A stretch of DNA of 64,000 bases from Methylotenera sp. (GTDB lineage Bacteria; Pseudomonadota; Gammaproteobacteria; Burkholderiales; Methylophilaceae): contig JABFQV010000002.1 of the NCBI GenBank assembly GCA_013141495.1, positions 124,001 through 188,000 of the forward strand. Direction: 5' to 3'. Below are positions 19,129-28,131 of this stretch, piece after piece; the stretch's first letter is position 1, and each line of letters starts with the position of its first letter. A model generated the notes under the pieces. That model was not told where the DNA came from. It was given only the letters and a program-made list of their open reading frames with translations, and ran no database searches. Made by a program: the position numbers and the translations under genes.

Positions 19129-20151
19129 ATGAACAATTTAAATACACAACATCAAAGCAGTAAAGTCTCAACTGTCAGTGAATCAGCCGCTGCATTTTTA
19201 ACAGTTGATGAAGCCAGCGAAGGGCAGCGCGTTGATAATTTTCTCACCAAAACCTTAAAAGGTGTGCCAAAAAGTCATGTCTATCGTATTTTGCGTAGCG
19301 GTGAAGTGCGCGTAAATAAAAAACGTATCGATGCTGATTTTCGATTAAGTTTGGGCGATGTGGTGAGGATTCCGCCTACACGTTCTACTGCCATTGAAAA
19401 AACAGAGCAAACTGCGCCAGCTACCTCAAAATTTGAGCATGCGATTATCTTTGAAGATGACGCCATGTTAGTGATTGATAAACCTGCTGGTTTTGCGGTA
19501 CATGGTGGTAGCGGCATTAGCCGGGGCGTGATTGAGCAGTTACGTTTAGAGCGTCCTCGTGCCAAGTTTTTAGAGTTGGTACATCGTTTAGATCGGGAAA
19601 CATCGGGTGTGTTGATGCTGGCTAAAAAGCGCAGTGCTTTGGTGGCGCTGCATGAGGCGATTAGAAACAACCAAACAGATAAGCGTTACTTGATGCTGGT
19701 AAGCGGTGAATGGCTGGAGTCCAAAAAACGTGTGGTGCTGGATTTGCAAAAATATCTTTTGCCCAATGGCGAACGCCGCGTCAATGTGGTGACTGATATC
19801 TCTAAAGATAAATATGATGAACGCCAAACATCGGAAACGCTGTTTCGTTTATTGAAAAATTTCAATAGTAAAACGATGGGGCAATTTAGTTTGCTTGAAG
19901 CGCAATTAGTTACCGGGCGCACGCACCAGTTACGTGTGCAGTTGGCGCATTTGGGCTTTCCTATTGTAGGTGATGATAAATATGGTGACTTTGCCGTAAA
20001 TAAAGCATTAGCCAAGCAGGGCATCAAGCGCATGTTTTTGCATTCTGCCGTGACTAAAATACGTCACCCTTTGACCAATGATAAACTTGAGCTTAATGCA
20101 CCTTTGCCAGTAGAGCTCAGTAAGTTCGTACAAAAATTAGAGAAGGAATAA
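19129..20151 (+). CDS. rluC: 23S rRNA pseudouridine synthase, RluC type
   Basis: Converts uridines in 23S rRNA to pseudouridine. An S4 RNA-binding domain (RVDNFLTKTLKGVPKSHVYRILRSGEVRVNKKR, about 34-66) precedes the RluA catalytic domain with HRLDRETSGVLMLAKKR near residues 151-167; the Asp of RLD is catalytic. GRTHQLRVQLAHLGFPIVGDDKYG lies near 263-286. Length 340 is typical. The rluC-phosphatase-Rieske-sppA order suggests one rightward operon. Confidence 0.92.
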   Translation: MNNLNTQHQSSKVSTVSESAAAFLTVDEASEGQRVDNFLTKTLKGVPKSHVYRILRSGEVRVNKKRIDADFRLSLGDVVRIPPTRSTAIEKTEQTAPATSKFEHAIIFEDDAMLVIDKPAGFAVHGGSGISRGVIEQLRLERPRAKFLELVHRLDRETSGVLMLAKKRSALVALHEAIRNNQTDKRYLMLVSGEWLESKKRVVLDLQKYLLPNGERRVNVVTDISKDKYDERQTSETLFRLLKNFNSKTMGQFSLLEAQLVTGRTHQLRVQLAHLGFPIVGDDKYGDFAVNKALAKQGIKRMFLHSAVTKIRHPLTNDKLELNAPLPVELSKFVQKLEKE

Positions 20152-20159
20152 TTGAAAGT

Positions 20160-20816
20160 ATGCCAAAGCAGTTTGATTTAATCGTTTGGGATTGGGATGG
20201 TACTTTAGCCGACTCTACTAGTATGATTACCAATGCCGTATTGAAAGCGGCTCAGCAGGTAGGGTTGCCAACCTTAGCGCGTCAAGAGGCCAGTAATATT
20301 ATTGGTTTAGGTTTATATGAAGCTATTGAAGCGTTGTATGGAAAACTACCGACCGAACAAGCACAAGAAATGGCAAGGCTTTATACTGTAAATTATTATG
20401 CAGGTGAAAGTGAAATACCGTTGTTTGAGGGCGTTGCTGATACTATTAAGATGCTAAATATGCGCGGTTTTAAGTTGGCGGTAGCTACAGGCAAGGGCAG
20501 GCGCGGACTTGATCTAGCGTTTGAGCATTGTGGATTAGGCAAGTATTTTCATGCGACACGTACTGTGGATGAATGTTTTTCTAAACCGCATCCGCAAATG
20601 ATCGATGAACTCATGGATCATTTAATTGTATTGCCAGAGCGTACGTTGATGATCGGCGATACGAGTTATGATTTACAGATGGCAAACAATGCCGGAGTAA
20701 GCGCTGTGGGCGTCACTTATGGTGCGCAGTCAGCAACACAATGGCAGCATTTGAGCCCGATTCAGCAATTTGATGATTTTGCCAGCCTAGGACAGTGGTT
20801 GCTAGAAAATGCATAA
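20160..20816 (+). CDS. HAD-superfamily phosphatase, Gph/PGP-like
   Basis: A haloacid dehalogenase phosphatase of subfamily IA. Motif I is WDWDGTLADS (residues 9-18) with the nucleophile Asp, motif II lies in AVATGKGRRG and motif III in KPHPQMIDELMDHL followed by MIGDTSYDLQMANNAG. The closest described relatives are phosphoglycolate phosphatases, but the substrate cannot be read from sequence. It starts 8 bp after rluC and overlaps the Rieske gene by 8 bp, indicating coupled translation. Confidence 0.88.
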   Translation: MPKQFDLIVWDWDGTLADSTSMITNAVLKAAQQVGLPTLARQEASNIIGLGLYEAIEALYGKLPTEQAQEMARLYTVNYYAGESEIPLFEGVADTIKMLNMRGFKLAVATGKGRRGLDLAFEHCGLGKYFHATRTVDECFSKPHPQMIDELMDHLIVLPERTLMIGDTSYDLQMANNAGVSAVGVTYGAQSATQWQHLSPIQQFDDFASLGQWLLENA

Positions 20817-21180
20817 TACGGATAGTGAGCAAGGCCTTATTGCAATTGAGAGTGCAGACTTGGTTGACGGAGGCAAGGGGATTAGGTTCGCATTGCCAGC
20901 TTTAGGCGAATTTGTCACTGGGTTTGTGGTGCGATTTCAAGGTAGGCCATACGCCTATGTAAACCAATGCGCCCATGTTTCGGTTGAGTTAGATTGGAAC
21001 GAGGGCGATTTTTTTACGGCGCAACAAGACTTTTTAATATGTAGCACCCACGGCGCGCACTATCGGCCGGATAATGGCTTTTGCGTCATGGGGCCGTGTA
21101 AAGGTAAAAGTTTGAAACCAATTGAAGTCATTGAACAAAATCAAAAAATTATTATCAATGTAGCATCGGTTATCGGGTAA
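20809..21180 (+). CDS. Rieske [2Fe-2S] ferredoxin-like protein
   Basis: A 123-residue single-domain Rieske protein. The cluster ligands are visible as CAH (about residues 54-56) and CSTH (about 78-81), followed by GAHYRPDNGFCVMGPCKGKSL, the usual second loop with its extra cysteines. No signal peptide or membrane anchor is seen, so it is cytoplasmic, unlike bc1-type Rieske subunits. Its partner oxygenase or reductase is not nearby; the position between a phosphatase and sppA is common in betaproteobacteria but its electron-transfer role is unknown. Confidence 0.88.
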   Translation: MHNTDSEQGLIAIESADLVDGGKGIRFALPALGEFVTGFVVRFQGRPYAYVNQCAHVSVELDWNEGDFFTAQQDFLICSTHGAHYRPDNGFCVMGPCKGKSLKPIEVIEQNQKIIINVASVIG

Positions 21181-21214
21181 TAAATAAAAAATAACATATT
21201 AGGACGCTTGAATT

Positions 21215-22228
21215 ATGTCAGAAGAAAATCAGCAAACGGTTGCTGCAAACAATGTAGAAAATAAAGCTTCACAAGCTGAAGATACCAAATGGCAGCGTGA
21301 CGCCATTGAGCGCTTAGCTTCAGCCGCACTTACCGAGCAACGCACAGCGCGTCGCTGGGGCACTTTTTTTAAAGGGCTTACTTTTACCTATCTGCTGATT
21401 GTTTTACTGATGGCGCTGGGTGTTTTTAGCGGAGCCAAGAAAAAGTTTGACGCACACACGGCACTGATTGATATTTCTGGGGTTATTCAGGCGGGTGGCG
21501 ATGTCAATGCTGAGGCTGTGATGAGTAGCCTGCATGATGCCTACGATAATAAAGGCACAAAAGGGATAATTTTGCGCATCAATAGCCCAGGTGGCAGCCC
21601 GGTGCAGGCGGGTATCATTTTTGATGAAATCAAACGTCAAAAAAAGCTACACCCTGCAATTCCCGTGTATGCCGTGGTTGAAGATATTTGCGCCTCGGGC
21701 GGTTATTACATTGCAGCTGCTGCAGATAAAATTTATGTGGATAAAGCCAGTATTGTAGGCTCTATCGGCGTGTTGATGGACGGTTACGGCTTTACTGAAA
21801 TCATGAAAAAAGTCGGTGTTGAGCGTCGTTTGATGACGGCAGGTGAAAATAAGGCAATGCTGGATCCGTTCTCACCGGTAAACCCAAGGCATCAGCAGTT
21901 TGCGCAAACCATGTTAAATGAAATTCACGAGCAATTTAAAACAGTGGTCAGGCAGGGTAGAGGCGCACGCTTAAAAGAAACCTCTGAAACTTTTAGCGGT
22001 TTATTTTGGAGCGGTGAGCAAAGTATTAAAATCGGGCTAGCAGATGCGATAGGCAGTGCAGATTTTGTCGCGCGAGAAGTCATCAAGCAAGAGGAAATTG
22101 TAGATTTTACCTACCAGGATGATTTTGCCAGCCGCATTGCCAAACGTATTGGCGCCAGTGTGAGTGAAGGCGTATCTAATGTGATTGCTAAACAACTGAT
22201 AAGCGCGGGTGAGGTGAAGTTGCGCTAG
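21215..22228 (+). CDS. sppA: signal peptide peptidase, S49 (SppA) family
   Basis: Membrane-bound serine protease that degrades cleaved signal peptides. A single transmembrane segment lies at about residues 52-71 (GLTFTYLLIVLLMALGVFSG). The crotonase-like core has GIILRINSPGGSPVQAG near residue 110 and the catalytic-Ser motif DICASGGYYIAAAADKIY near 150. Its 337 residues correspond to the single-domain short form rather than the duplicated E. coli SppA. Last gene of the rluC operon, with a strong terminator 43 bp later. Confidence 0.93.
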   Translation: MSEENQQTVAANNVENKASQAEDTKWQRDAIERLASAALTEQRTARRWGTFFKGLTFTYLLIVLLMALGVFSGAKKKFDAHTALIDISGVIQAGGDVNAEAVMSSLHDAYDNKGTKGIILRINSPGGSPVQAGIIFDEIKRQKKLHPAIPVYAVVEDICASGGYYIAAAADKIYVDKASIVGSIGVLMDGYGFTEIMKKVGVERRLMTAGENKAMLDPFSPVNPRHQQFAQTMLNEIHEQFKTVVRQGRGARLKETSETFSGLFWSGEQSIKIGLADAIGSADFVAREVIKQEEIVDFTYQDDFASRIAKRIGASVSEGVSNVIAKQLISAGEVKLR

Positions 22229-22270
22229 ATTTCAACATCTTGGATATAAAAACCAAATCTCTATCTTTAC

Positions 22271-22306
22271 AAATAAAACAGGGCGCTTCAGCGCCCTGTT
22301 TTATTT
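22271..22306. terminator. bidirectional intrinsic terminator
   Basis: Perfect 16-bp stem around the loop TTCA (core CAGGGCGC / GCGCCCTG with flanking A and T runs) between convergent sppA and rsuA. Confidence 0.92.
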
Positions 22307-22330
22307 GCAGGATTACACTGCGTTTGAATG

Positions 22331-23062
22331 CTAATTGTTTAAATGCTGAGTTGCACCTAATTTGCGCAAATCATCGTTACTTAACCAGCGCCATTCACCC
22401 ACGGCTAAATCATCTGGCAACTTTAATTCGCCAATCTGTATGCGTTTTAACGCTTCAACACGATTACTAATGGCGGCAAGCATGCGTTTTACTTGGTGAT
22501 ATTTTCCTTCAGCCAATGTCATGTGAATCACATGGTCGTTAATGCGTGTGCAAGCTAACGCTGCGATTGGCGCGTCTTCATCAATCAACTGCACACCTTT
22601 TAGAATATGTGCGATTTGGCTGTCGTCAATCGCATGTTTGCAGGTCACTTCATACACTTTAGGTACTTTGTGTTTGGGCGAACTCATGCGATGAATAAAC
22701 TGGCCGTCGTCCGAAATCAGGATTAAGCCGGTGGTGTCTTCATCCAGGCGACCGATGCATTGTACGTCACGCACAACCAATGGATGCGGCAATAAGCTAT
22801 AAATGGTGGGGTGATGCTGGGTTTTGTGTGAGCACTCATAATTACTGGGTTTATGTAGCATTAAGTACGATTTTTCACGGTAATCCCATGTTTCACCTTT
22901 AACACTGTAGTGCAAATTGTCGGTATCAAAACTCGCATCTGGGTCGTCGCACAGCGTGCCATTGACGGTGACTTCTTCATTGATAATCATGATGCGACAT
23001 TGTTTGCGTGTGCCAAAACCTTGGTTACACAGGATACGTTCTAAGTTTAGTTTTTTAGCCAT
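22331..23062 (-). CDS. rsuA: 16S/23S rRNA pseudouridine synthase, RsuA family
   Basis: N-terminal S4 domain (LERILCNQGFGTRKQCRIMI) and RsuA-type catalytic motif GRLDEDTTGLILISDDG near residue 102 with its catalytic Asp. KVYEVTC and KYHQVKRMLAAISNRV are the other family blocks. I start at MAKKLNLERI (243 residues); a start ten codons earlier adds an unlikely hydrophobic stub and lacks an RBS. RsuA (16S U516) is the likeliest identity; RluE/RluB-like specificity cannot be excluded. Confidence 0.88.
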   Translation of the reverse strand: MAKKLNLERILCNQGFGTRKQCRIMIINEEVTVNGTLCDDPDASFDTDNLHYSVKGETWDYREKSYLMLHKPSNYECSHKTQHHPTIYSLLPHPLVVRDVQCIGRLDEDTTGLILISDDGQFIHRMSSPKHKVPKVYEVTCKHAIDDSQIAHILKGVQLIDEDAPIAALACTRINDHVIHMTLAEGKYHQVKRMLAAISNRVEALKRIQIGELKLPDDLAVGEWRWLSNDDLRKLGATQHLNN

Positions 23063-23221
23063 GGCGCTATTATAAGGTACAAATAAAAACACCTACATGA
23101 TGTGAGCGTTTTTATTGTTTACTGAGCGTGACTTAATTGCCTAGCTAATTCACTGTAATCCTTATGCGCTCATAAGCTGGTTTAAGTTAAACTAACGCTT
23201 TAAATTGTAAGTAATCGTTAT

Positions 23222-24028
23222 ATGTCTTTTAAACACATCATTTCACGCGACAATCCAGTTTTTAAGCAACTCAAAAAACTGGCAGATAATGCACGCGAGC
23301 GGCGCAGCGAGGGTAAAACCTTGTTAGATGGCGTACATTTAATTGAGTCATTTATAGCGACCTTTGGCGCGCCAGATGTCGCTGGGATTGAGTTGATTAT
23401 CATCCCTGAAGGTAAAAGCAGTGTGGAGGCGACTGGCTTAATCCAAAGTCTGGTGGATGTTTCTACCGTGATGTTGCCTACCTTGATGTTTGCCGAACTC
23501 ACGCCAGTTGCTAACGCCACTGGTATTTTAGCATTGGTAAAAATACCGCAACTGCCAATTCCACAGAATCCTTCATTTGCCTTAATGTTAGAAGATATTC
23601 AAGACCCGGGTAATATTGGCAGCATGCTACGTACCGCTGCCGCATCTGGTGTTGAAGTGGCTTATTTGAGCACCAGTTGCACCGATGCATGGTCACCCAA
23701 GGCATTGCGTGGCGGGCAGGGCGCGCAATTCGTATTGCCGATTGTGGAACGTGCAGATTTAATAGCGGAATTGCAAAGCTTTCAGGGGTGCAGTTACGCT
23801 ACTACAATGGCAGGTGAATCACTCTATGCACAAGATTTATCGCAGCCTAGCGCTTTTGTGATTGGTAATGAAGGCGCCGGGTTGCGTAATCAAACCATTG
23901 CTGCCGCAACCAAGCGCATCACTATACCGATGGCAGAAACTTCGCTGGGTTCAGTTGAATCTTTAAACGCGGGTGCGGCCACTGCGGTTTGTTTGTTTGA
24001 ACGTTTGCGTCAAGTTTCTTTAAAATGA
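23222..24028 (+). CDS. TrmH/SpoU family RNA 2'-O-methyltransferase
   Basis: A knotted (SPOUT) methyltransferase acting on tRNA or rRNA ribose. The N-terminal substrate-binding domain begins HIISRDNPVFKQLKKLADNARERR. The SpoU motifs are ALMLEDIQDPGNIGSMLRTAAASG (motif 1, with catalytic Arg), AFVIGNEGAGL (motif 2) and IPMAETSLGSVESLNAGAATAVCLFE (motif 3). The 268-residue length fits 23S rRNA methyltransferases of the RlmB group, though the exact target site is unknown. It is followed at 4 bp by the pilin gene. Confidence 0.9.
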   Translation: MSFKHIISRDNPVFKQLKKLADNARERRSEGKTLLDGVHLIESFIATFGAPDVAGIELIIIPEGKSSVEATGLIQSLVDVSTVMLPTLMFAELTPVANATGILALVKIPQLPIPQNPSFALMLEDIQDPGNIGSMLRTAAASGVEVAYLSTSCTDAWSPKALRGGQGAQFVLPIVERADLIAELQSFQGCSYATTMAGESLYAQDLSQPSAFVIGNEGAGLRNQTIAAATKRITIPMAETSLGSVESLNAGAATAVCLFERLRQVSLK

Positions 24029-24032
24029 AAGC

Positions 24033-24557
24033 ATGGGACTAGGAATGCAATTTATCCCGATACAACCATACGTGAAACCTAAACACTTTGTACAAGGTTT
24101 TACTGTAATAGAGATGATGGTAGTCGTCGCGATATTAGGTATTTTGGCAATGATTGCGATACCTTCAAGCATGCATCGCATTATTAAAGAGCAGATTGTA
24201 GCGGCTATGCCCTTGGCGGATATAGCTAAAACGCCTATTGCGGCAGGTTGGGCAACATCTAAAACTTTGCTGGCAGACAATGCCGAGGCAGGGTTGCCTG
24301 GTGATGACAAAATCGTCAGTAATTTTGTGCGTTCCGTACTGGTTGAGAATGGTGCAATTCACATGACATTTGGCAATAAAGCACATCCGCAAATTAAGGA
24401 TAAAGTGCTTTCAATGCGCCCTGCAGTGATTGAGGAGTCACAAATTGTGCCAGTGACTTGGGTATGCGGCAACGCCAAGGCGCCTGAAAAGATGACGGTA
24501 AAGGGTGAAAATAAAACCAATGTACCAGCTGATTATTTACCGCATTTATGTAAATAA
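24033..24557 (+). CDS. type IV pilin-like protein
   Basis: A class III/prepilin peptidase site G|FTVIEMM lies at residues 22-23, with Glu at +5, followed by the hydrophobic helix MVVVAILGILAMIAIPS. The leader is unusually long (22 residues) if the first ATG is used; a start at the second Met (MQFIPIQPY) gives 18. Two cysteines near the C terminus (VCGN and HLCK) could form the D-loop disulfide. The globular part is Ala-rich and pilin-like. Whether it is the major pilin, a minor pilin or a pseudopilin cannot be told; the pilU-like ATPase at 28 kb would act in the same system. Confidence 0.85.
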   Translation: MGLGMQFIPIQPYVKPKHFVQGFTVIEMMVVVAILGILAMIAIPSSMHRIIKEQIVAAMPLADIAKTPIAAGWATSKTLLADNAEAGLPGDDKIVSNFVRSVLVENGAIHMTFGNKAHPQIKDKVLSMRPAVIEESQIVPVTWVCGNAKAPEKMTVKGENKTNVPADYLPHLCK

Positions 24558-24581
24558 TCAGCATCAAAAATACTTGTGGAA

Positions 24582-25493
24582 TCAATGTACCTTTGAACTG
24601 CCTGGCGTGGTAACTTCAGCGACGAGCAGTTGTATTGCATCTACTTTGTCAAACTTGTAATGCGTATTGCAAAAATCACAGTTCACTTCAATCTGACCTT
24701 GTTCCTCAATAATGCTGTTTAGCTCGTCAGGACCTAACATGCGTAGCATATTGGCCACGCTTTCACGTGAGCAACTGCAAAAAAACGCAGTATGGCTGGC
24801 TTCAAACAAGCGTATATCTTCTTCGTTAAATAATCGTTTAAGCAGGGTTTCAGTGGGTAAGTTCAACAATTCGTTATCGGTAATTGTGCTGGCTAAGTGG
24901 CCAACACGGTTCCACGTGTCTACATCATGTTCAGCGTGCTCTTCGTTTTGTGTGACTTGATTCATTGTTTCCGGCAGTTTTTGCAACAACATGCCTGCGG
25001 CAGCGTTGCCGTCACAGCTTAACCAAATTTTGGTGTCGATTTGCTCTGAGCGCAGCATGTAGTTTTCGAGTATTGCACTGATGCTATCGCCCTCTAACGG
25101 CACAATGCCTTGATACGCTTGACCGCCATCTTTTGGGTCTAGTGTAATCATAAACTGACCGTGTTCAATCAGATCAAACAAACTTTGTTGATCATTCACG
25201 TCACCAGTCCATTTTGCTGTAGCACGTATGCCAAAATCTGAGTTGCATTCTACAACCAGCAGTTTTAATAAACCCTTGCTTTGAATTTGCAATACCAGAG
25301 AGCCGTTCATTTTAAGCGTAGCTGTAAGTAGGGCGCTTGCAGCCATTAGTTCACCTAATGCCTGCCTTAAGCCTGAGGGTAATGATTGTTTGTTAAGTGC
25401 GAGTTGAAACGTGCTGGTAAGATTAACCAGATTGCCGCGTACCGGCGTGTTTTCAAATACAAAGCGTTGTAATGTGTCTTGATTATTTTTCAT
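24582..25493 (-). CDS. hslO: redox-regulated holdase Hsp33
   Basis: Cytoplasmic chaperone activated by oxidation. The zinc-binding redox switch in the C-terminal part is complete: CSC (about residue 238) and CDFC (about residue 271), matching the CxC...CxxC family pattern. The N terminus RFVFENTPVRGNLVNLTSTFQLAL is characteristic. Length 303 is normal. It converges on the pilin gene with only 24 bp between stops and no clear terminator. Confidence 0.95.
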   Translation of the reverse strand: MKNNQDTLQRFVFENTPVRGNLVNLTSTFQLALNKQSLPSGLRQALGELMAASALLTATLKMNGSLVLQIQSKGLLKLLVVECNSDFGIRATAKWTGDVNDQQSLFDLIEHGQFMITLDPKDGGQAYQGIVPLEGDSISAILENYMLRSEQIDTKIWLSCDGNAAAGMLLQKLPETMNQVTQNEEHAEHDVDTWNRVGHLASTITDNELLNLPTETLLKRLFNEEDIRLFEASHTAFFCSCSRESVANMLRMLGPDELNSIIEEQGQIEVNCDFCNTHYKFDKVDAIQLLVAEVTTPGSSKVH

Positions 25494-25566
25494 GGTTGCA
25501 TTTTAACATTGGATGCTAATCCATTAATAACTTCATTTCTAACACCATTAAAAAATTACTTGTAAA

Positions 25567-25581
25567 TGATAATGATTATCA
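25567..25581. promoter_or_regulatory. Fur box upstream of TonB-dependent receptor
   Basis: TGATAATGATTATCA is a perfect match to the 7-1-7 Fur inverted repeat (TGATAAT-n-ATTATCA). It lies 49 bp before the receptor start, in the promoter zone. This predicts repression by Fe(II)-Fur when iron is plentiful. Confidence 0.92.
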
Positions 25582-25629
25582 TGTAGAATCGCTTTAATAA
25601 AAAATCATTGAATACTTAAGAGATTTGTC

Positions 25630-27705
25630 ATGGAAAAAATTAAATTAGACCTAAAATTAAACCTGAAACCAAATAAAATCGTATTGGCGGTTGCTTCTTT
25701 ATTGTTTTATCAAACCCCTGTAATGGCTACAGAAATTGAATTGCCACGCATTGATGTGATAGGTGAAAGTGAACAAGCCATTTCTAAACAGGCAGGCTCA
25801 GTCGCGGTAATCAAACAAGAAGAGTTAGAAATAATGCAACCACTTTCGGCTCAGGATGCACTCAAGTCTGTGCCTGGCATTGTTATTCGTGAAGAAGAAG
25901 GGTTCGGGTTCATCCCAAATATTGGCATGCGCGGCTTAAATCCTAATCGTAGCCAAAAACTGCTGGTATTAGAAGATGGTGTGCCAGTAGCGCCAGGTTT
26001 GTTTTTAGCAAATGAGTCTTACTACAGCCCGCGTATTGAACGCATGCAAAGTATTGAGGTGCTAAAAGGTGCCGCCGGTTTGCGTTATGGCCCAACAACC
26101 ATTGGCGGCGTGATCAACTACAAAACTAAAAACCCGGAAGATGGTGTTAAGTTAACAACAAGAGTCGGCAGCAATGGTTTTAGGTTACTAGGTTTGGATG
26201 CAGGTGGCGCTTCCCCTTCTGGTGAAGCGGTTGCTGGGATCAGCGTGATTACATCACGCGGTGATGGCTTTAGACATAATGGCTTTGACATGAATGATGT
26301 CGTTGCAAAAGGCGGCATGCAAATTGGTGATAATCAATGGATTAGTGCAAAGTTTTCATACTATGACAATGAGGTGAATACTTCATATGTGGGCTTGAGA
26401 CCAAACGAATATAAAAACAACCCAAGTAAGAACCCAGCACCAAATGACTACTTCATTACCGATCGTAAATCATTTGATATTAACCATGAGTGGGAAATCG
26501 CCAACGGCGTTAAGCTGAATACATTGCTGTATTGGAACAATTTGAACCGTGATTACTGGCGTCGTGACATTGCAACTAGAACTGTAGATGGCACTACTTT
26601 TGTAGCGTGTACTGGTGTAAGTAATTGTATGACTGGGCGTAACCGTGAGTTTGAGATGGCGGGTATTGATTCTCGTTTGTTTATTAATCACAACAGTTTT
26701 GGCATCAAAAATGAAACTGAAATTGGTGTGCGTTTGCATTCCGACTCATTAAGCAATAAAACAGTCCGCTCTAAAACTGATCCTGACGCTAGATCTGGTG
26801 CGCTAACTGGAGATGAAACACAAAAGGCAGAGGGTGTTGCTTTATACGCTCAAAATAGATTTGAGCTAAATGACAAGGTGGCAGTGACGCCAGGCTTGCG
26901 TGTGGAGTCTTATGGCCAGAGACGTAAAGATGAAATAAAAGGCGTTAGAGGCAAAGCGAATAACACAGAGGTCATGCCAGGCATTGGCGCTACATGGCAA
27001 GTGGTGCCAGAAGCACAGTTATTTGCTGGCGCGTTTAAGGGGTTTTCTCCAGCAATGGTGGCGACAGCCATCTCAACAGACGGTGTTGATCAGCAGTTAG
27101 ATGCAGAGCGTTCGACTAACTATGAAGTGGGTGTGCGCGGCGCTATGCAACGACTAACTTATGAAGCAACTGTATTTCACATGGACTTTGAAAATCAAAT
27201 CGTGAATCAAAGCTTGTCTGCTGGTGTTAATCAAGCTAATGGAGGTGAAACTTTAAACCAAGGGCTTGAATTTGCACTGGGTTACGAAATTGGTGATGGT
27301 TGGAGTGTTGATGGTAATGCGACCTATGTGGCTGTGGCTGAGTTTAAAAATGACTCGCTCGGACCAGATGGTAACCGCTTGCCTTATGCACCTAAATTAA
27401 CAAGTAACATGAATTTGAATTATAAACTAGGTGGTTTAAAAGCAAGTTTGGGTGCTTATCATGTTTCGCGTCAATATGTTGATTCTGCAAATACCAAAGC
27501 CGAAAACGCAATTGGCACATTGGGCGAAATATCTGCTTACACCACATTTAATCTTAATGCTAATTATGATATTGACAAACATCTGTCATTATTTGGAACA
27601 GTGCGTAATTTAACCGACAAGAAATATATTGCTAGCCGCAATCCGGATGGTATTTTTCCTGGTGTTGAACGTAACGTTGAGATTGGTGCAAGTTACAAGT
27701 TTTAA
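25630..27705 (+). CDS. TonB-dependent outer-membrane receptor, siderophore/iron type
   Basis: Imports ferric chelates across the outer membrane using TonB energy. A long signal peptide ends near TPVMA (residue 34). The plug domain covers about 38-160 (IDVIGESEQAISKQAGSVAVI, DALKSVPGIVIREEEGF, VLKGAAGLRYGPTTIGGVINY) and the 22-strand barrel fills the rest, ending GVERNVEIGASYKF with the C-terminal aromatic Phe that outer-membrane insertion needs. The SANC pair CTGVSNC near residue 320 sits in an extracellular loop. It is FecA-like in the plug; the ligand is not deducible. A Fur box precedes it. No TonB or permease gene adjoins it. Confidence 0.92.
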   Translation: MEKIKLDLKLNLKPNKIVLAVASLLFYQTPVMATEIELPRIDVIGESEQAISKQAGSVAVIKQEELEIMQPLSAQDALKSVPGIVIREEEGFGFIPNIGMRGLNPNRSQKLLVLEDGVPVAPGLFLANESYYSPRIERMQSIEVLKGAAGLRYGPTTIGGVINYKTKNPEDGVKLTTRVGSNGFRLLGLDAGGASPSGEAVAGISVITSRGDGFRHNGFDMNDVVAKGGMQIGDNQWISAKFSYYDNEVNTSYVGLRPNEYKNNPSKNPAPNDYFITDRKSFDINHEWEIANGVKLNTLLYWNNLNRDYWRRDIATRTVDGTTFVACTGVSNCMTGRNREFEMAGIDSRLFINHNSFGIKNETEIGVRLHSDSLSNKTVRSKTDPDARSGALTGDETQKAEGVALYAQNRFELNDKVAVTPGLRVESYGQRRKDEIKGVRGKANNTEVMPGIGATWQVVPEAQLFAGAFKGFSPAMVATAISTDGVDQQLDAERSTNYEVGVRGAMQRLTYEATVFHMDFENQIVNQSLSAGVNQANGGETLNQGLEFALGYEIGDGWSVDGNATYVAVAEFKNDSLGPDGNRLPYAPKLTSNMNLNYKLGGLKASLGAYHVSRQYVDSANTKAENAIGTLGEISAYTTFNLNANYDIDKHLSLFGTVRNLTDKKYIASRNPDGIFPGVERNVEIGASYKF

Positions 27706-27819
27706 TCATCTGCGTGTAAAGCTTTGCGCTGCACCCTCTGAAACAATAACTGTTAACAATGCGTCGAAATGGCGCAGTGCGGTAGGTGAGGGCGCAAAGC
27801 AACCGACAACCATGAGGTT

Positions 27820-28131
27820 TTAATCCATCGCTTGTAAGTAAGGTGGAATATGCCATGAACCTAATTGGTTGCCTAATAAAATTAAGTGGCAATGTAGTCG
27901 ATCATCACCGCTAGCACTGACATCAAACTCATAAGTGCGTAATAGTTGCATGTGACCGCGCCGATTTCTACCCATCCACAATTTACTGCAAACAACGGTT
28001 TGATCTAACAATTGCAAATTAAAGCGTGCGGCCAGCTCAGTGCCGAGCAAAATAGCGCGTTCGCGTTTGTCCAAGCTATCCAGCCAAAACCAGGCAAGTG
28101 CAATTAATACAAATAATAAGGCTAATTCCAT
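27820..28131 (-). CDS. DUF3301 family small membrane protein
   Basis: A 103-residue protein with one N-terminal hydrophobic segment ELALLFVLIALAWFWLDSL followed by KRERAILLG and a small beta-rich domain containing LLDQTVVCSKLWMGRNRRG and RTYEFDVSASGDDR. This matches my memory of DUF3301 proteins, which lack an assigned function. Its start is adjacent to the pilU-like stop, with no gap, so they are cotranscribed. Confidence 0.75.
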   Translation of the reverse strand: MELALLFVLIALAWFWLDSLDKRERAILLGTELAARFNLQLLDQTVVCSKLWMGRNRRGHMQLLRTYEFDVSASGDDRLHCHLILLGNQLGSWHIPPYLQAMD

